Shown here: positions 1 to 12,600 of the stretch, piece by piece
Position numbering within the stretch: the first letter of the stretch is position 1
Layout of the letters: the number at the start of each line of letters is the position of its first letter
Assembly: GCA_026413225.1 (NCBI GenBank)
Contig: CM048552.1
Location: 130,089,053-130,153,052, forward strand
Length of the DNA stretch: 64,000 bases
Source of the DNA: Otis tarda
Lineage: Eukaryota; Chordata; Aves; Otidiformes; Otididae
Direction of reading: 5' to 3'
Notes under the pieces: generated by a model
Told to the model about the DNA's origin: nothing
The model's input: only the letters and a program-made list of their open reading frames with translations
Database searches by the model: none
Translations under genes and position numbers: made by a program

Positions 1-665
1 TGTTTTACTTTCTTGATGCATAAGCGTATGCTGCTGCAGCTCTTTGGTATCTGAAAAAGTCTGGAAACAAATATCGCACTTTAACGGCGTTTCCTTACTG
101 TGTTTAGTCTTTACATGAGTTTTCAAGTTAGAAGAGTCGGCAGATCGGTACTCGCAATATTGGCACTGGTACGGTTTTTCACCAGTGTGGATTCGCATGT
201 GCTTCTTGAGCTCTGATGGATGGCGAAATCCTTTGCCACACTCCACGCAAATGTGAGGAAAGTTCTTGCTGTGGACAGCTAAAAGGTGATGACTCAGTAA
301 TCCTTGTTCCGCTGTCTCATAATCGCAGAATTTGCACTTGTGCATTTTATTAACTCCTTTGTCCCTGTGCACCATCTTGTGAGTAAATAAAGTTCCTGCA
401 TGGGAGAAGCTTTTCCCACACTCATCACACTCAATAAGCTTTTCTGTTTTGTTGGTCAGCTTATGACTCTCCAAGTGGTTATGTAAACTTATTTTTTTAT
501 TCGTAGTGTAATCACAGTCTGTGCATCTGTATTTCTTCTTAGTTAGAAGGTGCTCCGGGTGGTTTTTCATGTGCCTTTTCAAGAAACCTCTAGATTTAAA
601 TTTCTTTCCACAAATCATGCAGGGGTAGACTGTCAATGGATGACCATCAGGGCCAATGATTATTG
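1..665 (-). CDS. ZFX: ZFX zinc-finger exon, partial
   Basis: The acceptor AG is at 667-666, and the open frame then runs to the window edge (two bases plus 221 codons). It starts [20 protein letters not shown] and contains seven C2H2 fingers, with first cysteines in [50 protein letters not shown] and [11 protein letters not shown] fingers alternate between two spacing types, a paired repeat typical of the family, and this is visible here. About six further fingers and the stop must lie left of position 1. In the family this domain is encoded by one long last exon. Confidence 0.96.
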
Positions 666-3600
666 CTGAAAAACAGCAAAAAACCCTTCATCAATAATAT
701 AAAACAGCATTACACTTCAATAAACGCCATATTTCAACCTTAACAATAAGCCGAATTGTTAAGTAAGATCAGAGGCAGACATGTACACTTTGCTATATGA
801 TGAACAAGTTTGTTACTGGGTATGGTAGAAGAAATTGAAGGAATTACTACTCCAATTCTTTATTACTATCATCAGGAGAAAGGAAATACTGGTTTTTGAT
901 GGAGACACCCAAAGCATCACCCAGGTGTTCTTCACCTCAGATCATTCTACTTTGAAGAATTCTGACTGAGTTCACACACGAAACGCACACAGAAACCGAT
1001 GCTGGTGCAAAGAACAGCAGCCAACTTGACAAACTGAGTATTACATAGTAAGCACGGCACATGATCTTCCTTGACCTTCCATGACTCTGTAGATAGTTTA
1101 ATCTTGCAGTTTAATCACCTACTGCTGAATACAATTCATATGTTCCCAAACTAACACCTCCTTCTTCTGCCATCTGTCACAGTTACAATCTGAAGAGGTA
1201 TCAAGCAGGAGTCAGTAAGAACACATTTCGCATACAGAAACCTCAAAGCTTTGGAACTTATTTGCATTCATCCATCAGCCTGACTTGTTTACTCTGAATT
1301 TGCCTAGGCGTGCTAAAAAGCTCTCTTCCAAAAATATTTTAGGAGAATTGTCTAGGTAGCTGGAAATAGAAAAAGCAAACTTAAAGTTTAAAATTTGCCT
1401 GGTTTACTAATCCAGTGCTAGACAAAACAGAACTCCTACAGTTAAGTCACAACTTAGAAAGAAACTTTAAATATAATTTAAGGCTAGGCTACTGCAGAAA
1501 ACAGTCATGTGCTTTTTCAACTTTATCAGATCAAATAAATCATTCAGGCTGTAACACAGTAACGGCAGAAAACAAATAATGCCAAAACAGCGCATCTGTT
1601 CTTACAGATGCAAGTAAGAACATTGGCATGAACATCGAGGCAATTTATTTCACAATTAAAAGAGAAAAGGTATCGAAGTTACACTACCTACTGTAACATA
1701 CAGTGTTCAGATTTTCCAGCAGTTACTTACTGAGCTGATATAATCAAATGTGTTGTTCTATATATTTTCAGTAAGGACAAAAATGGTTTTTAAAAAGTAC
1801 TATTATAGAACACTGTTTCTCTAACATCACATTTAAAAAAAGTTACATTAAACATGAAAATTGGTGTGGCAAGTTAAGTATACAGGTTTTTAACTTCTCG
1901 CTATGATACTGATTTTTTCCTAGGTCAGAGATGGTTTCCTTTAAAACATCCCCCACAAGCCAAACCAACTATGTACTTAAAAACTTTAAAATAAAATATG
2001 TGCTTATTTATGATGTACAAGTGTTGGCAACAAAATAATTTCCAAAATAATCCTGGCTTTTACAAGACATTGCACCTGCTATTAGCAACATACATCTGTT
2101 TATGGATAATGCCTAGAGGAATGAGAGTACAGCCAGCCACCAGCTACTTACCTGTTTGATACTGCCTAGACTCAGGTCTCCTCTTTTTCTTTGGTTTTTG
2201 CTTAGCCAGTCTCCCAAGTCCAGCTGACTCATCTATGTGCAAAAGAGCACTTGCAGTGCCATTCCGACTTTCAATGCCATCATTATTATTACCTAACGAG
2301 ATAAGTTAAAAAGTTACCTACCATCATCACTCTAAAGATTATTTGAGCAACAAACTCTACGACAACAATAAAACAAATTATAAACTATTATCTGGACATT
2401 TAATTGAACTGTAATAATGTACAGGAGGAGCTGCAAAACTTCTCTGTATGTAACTTACAAATTATGTTTGCCATTATGAACCTGGAAGCACTGGCTTTGT
2501 TAAACTAATTTTACAGGAGTACACAATTTACAGGAATTAATGGTTTTCCATTTCACAAAGAGTTCTCCTTTGAATGCAGTATTTTTTGCATTTCTTTGAT
2601 TGCTAATTATGCCCAAAATGTTTAACATCAGTAAACAACAGCATGTCACAATATTTACTGTGCCTGATTTTCTTCTCACTCCTGAAATACATTCATGTGT
2701 GAGCTCCCATTCACTTCTGGACATCTGAATTCACCTGACTGAAGTTTCTCACACACCAAGTTTCAGAACTGGAACTGCGATTGAAGAATTGTTCTGAACA
2801 GCCCATAAACTTGCACAAGAAGTACACTACTTACTATTTGCACACCTGATGCTTTAACACTTACAAATTCTTTCTACTGGGAACAAAGAGCATGCTCAGT
2901 ATTGTATAACAGAAAGAAGGAAACAATCTGCCTCACAGAGCTTCGTGTTTAATACACAAATGGTATCACTGGATGTAAAACAAACATGAAAATTACACGT
3001 AAATATATCTATGTATTTCAAAAGGTATTTATTGGCAATCAGTTTAACATTGGTGATTTAATGGCATAAGTAAATTTTAATAAGTTTTGTGGTTAAGTAT
3101 TTACTTGAATCAATAGAAGGCAACAGAAAGCAAAGCACACAAACAAGATAAGAAGATCAAAGTGGAAGAAAGTGCAAGATGATCAATAACTGTTCCCTTT
3201 GTAGAGTGCCGAGAATGAATATTCATTATCAATGTAAGAAGATTCACAGCCAGGAAAAGACACGTGCAGACCCTGAAGATTCTGATCTATACACTAGCTC
3301 AAGTGTTGAAGAGCAAATGTGACAAGTGAGAAACATTGAAAACAAAACCCCATTTCACATCTTACATGTAGGAAGTACAGTTTGCAACAGGTGCATGAAG
3401 AGTCCTTCTAGAGCGTGGCATAAAATAGAGCCCAAACATTTTCTATTACTAGAATAAAATTGCAAAAACTTTCTGGAACGTAAAAGCACAGTGGGACTGG
3501 ACTTTGCTACAATTCAACAACAAAACAAATGTTACATTTTAAGATCCCACTGTTACCAGCTCTTAAACCCTCTTTGAGTGGAGAGAGTTCCGAGAAGTGC

Positions 3601-6600
3601 AGATGACAAAACTCTGCCAATTTCATGCCTTTGTGCTTCACTATTTCCTCCCTTCCCTGCCACCTCTCACCTTGCATGTTAGCTTGCTTACTGCTCACAA
3701 TGCAATGACTCCACTGTTTCCCATACTCTTAAATTCTCCTTTCAATTCCAACTCTCTGTTCTCAATAAACTCTGCTCAATTTTATCCTTCTCCAAAATCA
3801 CTGTATGTTCAGTCTACAACTGTTGTTTGGAGTTCACTTAATTTCCTTTTAAATTCCCACTCAACAGTGCTCAAAAGGATGTGGGCAAAGATAAGGCTCT
3901 GGGTGCACAACCATCCATCTCCTAAGCAACTTTTAACACACATTGCTCCCTGAAATCTTGCCATCCCTTGACTTATGTCTGTGATTCCAGCCCTCATTAC
4001 ATTCTCAGCACTTCCCTGCCATTTGTTTGCTGGCATCATCACCACAATCCACAGCACGCAGACACAGAACCTAATTTTTGTCCTCTGCTCCACTATTTCT
4101 TCTTCTTCATTTACTCAAAGTACATTTAGGAGAAGAATGGGGCAATACAGAAACATTTCTAAGATGAGATTTTGCTCTACCAGCTTACTTAAGTTTTAGA
4201 AATGTGTCTGTGCACCAGTTGGTGCTCAGATACTGACGGTCAAGAAACATGGTTCTGCATGCTGCAAATATTCTCAAGGTTCTGCCATAATTTTAAGATG
4301 TCTGCCTCTAGCTTCTTTTTTGTACATCAATTAATTATTTCCACCAGTGAAATCACATATTTGTATGTTCCTTCTAGAAAGCACTTAAATCAAGCTAGAG
4401 GTCAGTGTTGCTTTTCACTGTTACACTGAATCTTACATATTCCCATCTGCTTTTTTCCCCCAAAATAAAAATATTCAGTTCTATTCCCAAGCCAGCTCTT
4501 ACTTTTTCCTAACAGTGAAAGACAGATGTATACTTGAGATATAGTTTTTCATCTGAAAGCTCGTGTACTTCTGCTTCCACAGCATGAAAATATGAAGGAA
4601 AATGTCTGTTAAAATAGGAATAGGAAGCAGCTTGCCTTACAGCTTCTCTCTTCTTTTTTAATTTTAAGGCTCGTTATGTCAGGAAACCATTCTTAAACTA
4701 AAGCTTTAAAAACAAACACAAAAGCACACATACGCCACTACTCTCCAGAAATAATCCCCAACGTTTTGCTACAGACAGTGTCACCAGGAAGAATTCTTTC
4801 AGTACTACCTACCATAAGCTGCTGCCCAAGCTATGGGCATGAAGGTTTTAATTTCATTGTCATCAATTTGCTGTTCATGGGCCACTGCTGCATCCTCCTC
4901 TCCTACAATCACTTCCATATAAACCTCATCAGCTATTTCTGCAACGTCTAAGAGAAAAAGAAGACAAGAAAAAATTAATAGGAACACTGCACCGTTGAAA
5001 GTTAAAATCCCTGTTCCCAAATGAAAGCCACCTACTTACTTAAGTCTTCATCTTCATGCTGAGAATCATTTACAGTCATGTAAACCATTTTCTCCCTTGG
5101 AATACGAATACTGCTATTTTGATCGAGTAATCCAACTGCGTGGTCATTCTCCGGCTCACTTTCCACAATGTCTACTGTGCCACCTAATTAGGAAGACCAG
5201 AGCAAAATATTTCAAATGTGCTTTGTTCACATTGTATGTAAACCACAGAAAACTGAAAGTCTGTAACTCTTTAACATTACACCCACAGCTCTTTACAGAT
5301 GACTTGAGAGAAACCACCGTCTCCAATTATGCAAAATTTCAAATGTCAGGTTGGAGTATTCTAAAATGAGCGTATTTTACCTAAATCATCTTCTCCAGGA
5401 TCTGCTTTGAATATATAGACCTTGATGACTTCTGGACAAATGCCATCCACTTTACAAGAGCCACTTTCTGACTCTGCTTCCATGGTAATTTCAGCAGAAC
5501 CTTCGTGTTCTATCTTACCAGCATCATCCACTACAAAAACAAGTTATTACAATTATCCAGTCATAGACAGACAGACATATATGAAAGATTTTTATTACGC
5601 TATTCTCAAATTTGGAAGCAGCTTAAGATTACATTGTGATAAAGAACCTACCCATAAATATTTTTTTCATATCCTCGAAAACACCGACAACAAACACAGA
5701 AATAAATTCAAGACATATCTTCTAGTTAAGGGGGAACTGCTAGAGTGCCGCACTGATGTGACTAGAAGCGTGAGCACCACACCAAGCAATACTAATCAGG
5801 AAATAATGATCTGCAGCAAGATGATGGTAAGAAGAAACTGCACATTAGTACTTACTCTGTGGCATAATTTCACTTATTCTCAGTTTTAATTGTTTTCTCC
5901 TTCACAACTAAAGCTATTAAGTGGTTTTTTTTTTTTCAAAAACACTATCTGCTGCTCAACCCTTTCTCTAATGGAAGGCAGTCAGACCCGGCTCCTTGCA
6001 AAGTGGTGTTACTAACGCTACTTCAGCTGACTACAGAGGAAACCTAAATGAAAACTACAGGAAAAAACCCTCCACTTTTCTCATCTGCTCAACAGCTGAG
6101 GGATGGAGCACAGCGTCAAAGGGCTGCCCTGATGCTACAGCACTGGTGAACCTGTTCAAGTAACTGTTCATGGTGCCCTTACTGAAAGGGACTTGCACTG
6201 GACTTTATGCTGTAGCTCTATATATGCTCCTTACTCTCCTCTCAAATTTTGCTCCCTTTCTTTCAGAACTGCAGCAACACCATGCTACAGTTTGAATTGC
6301 CATAACTTGCCGAGGCCTCCCACAGAAACATGGCTAACAGCCAGCTTTATGCGGAGCACACTTCTGATTTTTAAGACATACTCTACACAGGCACGCGCAC
6401 ACACACACACCCCATTTTACTTTACTAAGCCTGGGTTTTCAAGAAATAAATACTAAATATGTGTTTGCAAAAATAAAATACAGCATCTCAAGATCTTCAG
6501 AGAATCTCCCAATTTCAGAAGCCTCAGAAGTTACTCTAGTGTCGAAATTATTTAAGAATTCTTAACATGATGGCATACTTCTGCAATTTGGGACTTTATT

Positions 6601-9600
6601 GTTGATAAAACCACTTTTGGAGGCTGACATGGCTTCCTAAGAGCCATGAATAACTTCAATTCATGACAGGAAGACATGAAATTTATATTATAGGAAGTGT
6701 AAGGATCGTTGCCGTAAATGCTGTAGGATTTTTAACTACCATGCCTAGCACATACAAAATACTTAATAAAGTATGCTTATTTTACTGGCAGTCATTAAAC
6801 TACACTTATAACTAAATCATAGCTTTACTACTCAGTAACTGGAACTCTCTCTTACTTGAAGATCTACTTAAAAAAAAAACTCAAAACATTATTATTTTCC
6901 TGCTATGAAGTCAACAAATTAGCCTTTAAATTAGATAAACTAGCACATGTTCTGTCTCATGTACCAAGCACAACTGTATTTAAGTACAATTTCTCAATCA
7001 GCCATCATTAGTCACAAATAAATTTGAATAACATTAAATTGTGAGGCACTGAAATAAATTATTCTTTCTCTCCCCTCACCAAAAGAGCAGCAGAAAAAAC
7101 ATTACATACTCTTACGGTAAGTTCATGATCAACGGCCACCATAATGTTTCAAGCAGTACGGTGTCTAAAAAATTATTTTGTGCCATGGGACAACATAGCA
7201 TCTTGTAACTGAAACCCCAAAGCATTTCAAAAGTAAAAACCTTAACATGTTCTTTTGAATCATGTTAACAACGTAGCGCCACAGTATGTATATTCCGTTA
7301 TTGAGCAGACTTCCTTCAATTCTTTGGCACACGCATGAAACACCAAACATCACTGGAACTCTGACAAAAAGAAAACTTGCTTTCGTGCCTACACTAGATT
7401 TATGTAGTTGTTCTGCTTTAACTTGGCTGTTTCCAGTGTCACGCACGTGTACTTGGAAGGCTTTCAAATCGGCGCAGACTGATTTTACACTGCTGAAGCC
7501 AAAGGAGAAGTCTGCCACCAAGCTCAACTAACTGGTGCTGGAATATACTCAAGGAAGGAAAATTATGGCTGAAGGAATCAAAGAGAAAACAAACTTAAGT
7601 GCACTACGTGAAACAGGCTGCTTTCTTTTAACCAAAACAGTTTGTTACTTCCATACCTATATGGAAGAATCCATTGACAACATTCACACAATAGACGAAT
7701 TCTAGATCTTAAAAATATGCTCCATTTACTCTTTGAAATAAGTTCTCAAAGGTTCAAAGTCATCTTTTAAAAACATGATTTAAAAACCAGTTATATAAAC
7801 TAGAGTTTGTTTGTCCCCAATTTCCCTCTATATTCAAACAGTGCTTTCAAAATGTAACAACTGGTTTAAATATTTTTAAGAGCACCATTAAACTGTACGG
7901 AAACTGATGTGTAGGAGTATTAAGTCAACTTTTCTCATACAAAAGGAAAAAACTTTCACTCTTGACAGGCAGTAATACCTGGAAAACTAAAGTCCCTGAA
8001 GGGCTTGAATAGTAATAGTATTTGTAGTACAGCAGCAAACAGGTAACAGGAGGAAAAAATAGGGTGGAAAGAAAAAGGCAGAAAAATATAAAAATCTGAA
8101 GAAGAAACAAACAAGGCAAAAGAGAACGGGATCCACCACACAAAGCACCATTTCCACGGTATTTTGTCCTATGGCTGCATAAGCATTTATCCGTACTGAT
8201 TCACTGATGCACTGGCAGCATTTATGGAATTTGATTTCTGTTTAACACTTTCCCTATATTTCTGCATTCTTCACATATCTCAGTCTCACAATCAAGAGAA
8301 AATGAAATTCATAAATACTTGACTGATCAATGTTTGAAGTCGAAACTCTGATGATGTTCGAATTTTTCATTCAAATTCATACCCTATCAAGCAATCCCAC
8401 AAATACCATGCATGACTGATCTTCTGTCACATTTTTCCTCTTTGAAATTACAAAAAAAACCCCAAAAAAACCACCCAGAAGTATTTAAAAGTATTAGTTA
8501 AGCTTATAAGAGACCACTTCCTTTCAAGTAGAGATGCTGGTCAGCTATTAAACTAATCACAAGTCACACGCTAGAAAAAAGTTCAGATTAGTATTATTCC
8601 AATGCTGTCATATCTTTAATTGGATATTAATTGAACACAAAAATCCTTATTTTTTCCCTTCTACTAGCTGGTAGCTTTACTTCAGTAAACAAGCAGATTC
8701 ACACCAATTCTCCAAGTTAAAAAAAGAAGAGAGAAAAACTATTAGACACATTATTTAATATAAACTGCAAGAATGCATTCTATGGTTAGTTTGCTGACGT
8801 TCTTCACAGACTTCACTGATTAGAGGAGCCTGGTTTTTGCATACTATGAACTGCAAGAAACAACTAAAAATGCATGCGCTTCTCCAATGTTGAAACAATT
8901 GCTTCTATATAAAGATAACGCTTGAATTTTACTAAAAGAAAAAACAGATGAGAAAGGTGTCACACAACATGAAAGACGTGGCATATTTAAAGCCTGTCTA
9001 GTTATAACTGCCATTACAAGGAAATCAACAAAAAGAGATCAACAGATTAAAAAAAAGAACAAAGACCAAAGTAAAGAAATGAAAGATGCAGGCAACATTA
9101 ACAACAAATTGTTTGTTTAGCGTGTTCTATCATGATGACAGCATTTGCCTCCTAAAAAAATTACATCTAAATTAAAAATCTCATCATGTCATAAATTATA
9201 GTGTCCAACCAATAATTATATATCCTGTATCTTTACTCTCCTATTAAAATATGTTCAATGGCATTTTTGGGGCAGAAAGAAGCTCCTGTGCATTGATAAC
9301 AGAAACAGATAGATAAAACCCAGGTGAGGCGTTTCCCCACACAGGAGCATAAACCCTAGCACAAGATCCCGCATACTGTGTTCGTTAAATGGGACATCTT
9401 TTGTTTAACTGCGACACGCATACTCTTCCCAATAAGTTGGTTTTAGTTTTTGATATCCCATATTTAATGGATCAGCTGACACAGACCTTGTAGCCTTGCA
9501 GTCTTCTACTCCTAGCTAGAAAAATGCAAGGATCTGTAACTGTCTTTGTTTTTTTAATGGTTTCATAAGCATTTACATATATTATTTTCTACTATATCTC

Positions 9601-12600
9601 CTCTAGATGAGATTAATGAGGAAAAATAAAGGATTCATGAGGAAAATAAAAGGATTTTAAAAAATAAAATTCATATAAGCACAAAAAAACCTTCCATCTT
9701 TTTCAAGTAGACACTGCTTATTGCTAAATAACACATCCAAACAATTCTTAAAAACATTCTAAGAAAAAGTCTCTCTCTGCACCAGTTTAACAGATCTTAA
9801 AATCTGTCTGTGGAGCAATTAGATGAGAATAATCTATTTTGTCAGACTTTATGTTGCCAAATTATTCTCTTTGCTGCTAAAAAAAAAGTGTATCATGGGA
9901 TACTTGCTTGCTTACAAAATAAACAACCCTATTTTAACCATTCTTAATGAAAAAGGCCACTGGTAACTGTTCTGTTTTCTCTAAAATAGACTAAATGCAT
10001 GCTGTATTCCCCAGACAGACTTTGTTCGGTTCTCTGTGACAGAAACATTTCACTTGTACTCCACTTGACAGCAGAGAATTCCTCGTCCACCAAAGAAGTT
10101 ATTTTTACCATCCAGTTATTTCTTAAATGGCAAAGCAGGCTTCCTAACCTGTGAGAAAACATAAATCTGTTCTGTTTTGATTTTAACGCCACTGCATTCC
10201 ATACGAGCAACAGTATTTACCCTATGCGTCTCAAGCTCCCCTCAGGGCAGCAATCCAGCAAAGGTGAACTTCCTGAGCTCTGCTTGTCCTCCTTCCTGCT
10301 CTCCCCAGCACACAAATCAGACCAAGCTGTGAGACATCACTCAGCCCAAGGGAACTCTCATCTCCCTCACCTCTCATCGTGACCTCCCGAGCAGCCTCGG
10401 CTGCAACAACTTTTGGTGCCATTCCAGTGGTCAGGAAGGCACACAGCAGCAAGTTCTACCTCACAGAATCACTGAATGGTTTGGGTTTGAAGAGGCCTTT
10501 AAAGGTCATCCAAGTCCAACCCCCTTGCAATGAAAAAAAACCATTATTTCCTGCATCTTTAAGAATCTCCAGGGAAAAAGAGGGAGGTACTTCTTTATGC
10601 TAAAAAAAGAAAAAAAAGCATTTTGTTTTCTTGACTGGAAGTCTACTGGATGGCCCTGACGAAGGCATGAACTTTACAGCTTTGTTGATCAGACCATTAC
10701 TTTCAACTTAAAACATCCAACAAGGATGAGAAAAGATAGGTTTCACCTAGACTTATGAAAAGATGCAATCATTATTCTAAGTACTCTGGGTTCTGACTCC
10801 TGTGATTAAAAGTGTTAATTCAGATACAACAAACAAAAGACATCTCTAACTCTGAGCAAAGTAAGGACATGGATGGGTGTAACATAGCCCTTGTGTTTGC
10901 AAACATCATAAAACTTCCTAAAACTGCAGTTTAAACTTTGTGAGACTACCCTTCCCTCTCTCCAGACTCCCCTTACCAAACCTCCTTTGTGCCTCACCGT
11001 TTTACTGCAATTAAATACAAGTATATCAGAGTACAATTTTTTGTCCTATGGAACAAGTTCATGCCAGAGGATGCGTCTTATTTTGCCAAATCAAATAAAA
11101 TCAGACAAGCAAAAAGCCTAATTTCTATCTTATGGCCAGGTGTAAGGCACTACTTTCCTTGGTTAGCAAATGCTGGGGTTTTTTTGTTGTTGTTCTTTTG
11201 ACAAACACTAGCTAATGTCTCCATTACTGTTTTACTTATGAAGAAACAATTTTCCAAGCCTTACAATTTGCTACCCAAACAATTAGTACCAATGTGAGCC
11301 GGAATACAATTTGTCCTTTCTTGACCAAACTAATGAACCGGCTTGTTATGGCATATGTGAAACAAAAATCTCCTTGAACCCTTTTCAAGCTACTAACTAG
11401 CAGCAGTTTGCATTCTTTGTTGAATGAATATCTGATTCTGCTCTGTCCTAAGTGCTCCAAATCTACCATGGACCAAAAATGAAGCTTGAGGGCAAAGATA
11501 AAGTATCAAAGAAAAAAGATGAATACATCAAAACGTAAGTGATAATATAAGCTGTGCCAAGAAACATTATCTTGGAAATGAAAAAAAAAACCAAAGGTAT
11601 ATCAATGCAGAAGCTAAATTAAATCTAAATGGGAAAATAAATATTAGAATATTGAGTTTATTGAAGCAAAGTCACAGAGTGAAACCCACAGGGACCGCAT
11701 TCTTTGAAAGGACAAACTGGTCAGAAACCAAGACAGAAGGTAGGAACACAACATTAGAAGAAGTACATACAGATTAGTCATTTCAAAACAAGTATTTTCA
11801 GAATAAAGCTAAGAAAATTATCTTTAAAAAAATCTACATAGTCTCAGTTCATTAGGAACAAAAATAGAAACACTTAAAGAGAGCCACAAGCTAGGAAGAT
11901 GATAGCAAAAAGATTCTGCCACTAATGTCCACTGAAGAACACAGACTGAGAAACCTACAACAGAAAGAAATCAAAGTGTCCTAGACTGCTTTGCAAATGA
12001 CTAGACAAAAGAAGACAGGCAAAAGCATCCTAGAAGCACAGTTTAGCTCCCACATCTGGGAAGGAGCTACATTTGGCTACTGTAATGGCAGACAAAATTA
12101 CATTCCAGCATCTGCCCCTGCAGTTCAGGGAGGTGTGCCAGAATCAAGTATGAATTTACAGGTTAGGGGGAAAAGTCAAAACCTAGGCTGACGTTACTAC
12201 TTCTAAAAACCACCAAAGTTCAACTGAAAAATTGAGACAGTCAACAGATCAATAAACACATATACACTGCCAATGCAGAAAAAAAAAAATTTAAATAATG
12301 CTTTCCATACAACAAAGAAACTATTTGGTAAGATAGTATTTACTTGACGGAAAAGCACTAGACTGACTTCACAACCAGAAGAACTTGTTATGCAGGCTTT
12401 AAACACAGTAGGTGGTAATAGGGAACTTCCCTTTAAAAGGAACTGTAGAACACACTTAACATTTTAAACACAAATAGAAAGGATGCATGCTTTGTAGCAT
12501 AACATAGTTTTAAATGCTGGCTTATTTAAGGTTCTGAATCTAAACAAAGTACATTGCAGAACCATCAAGGGGCGTTTAATACTAAAGAGAGTATGAAACT

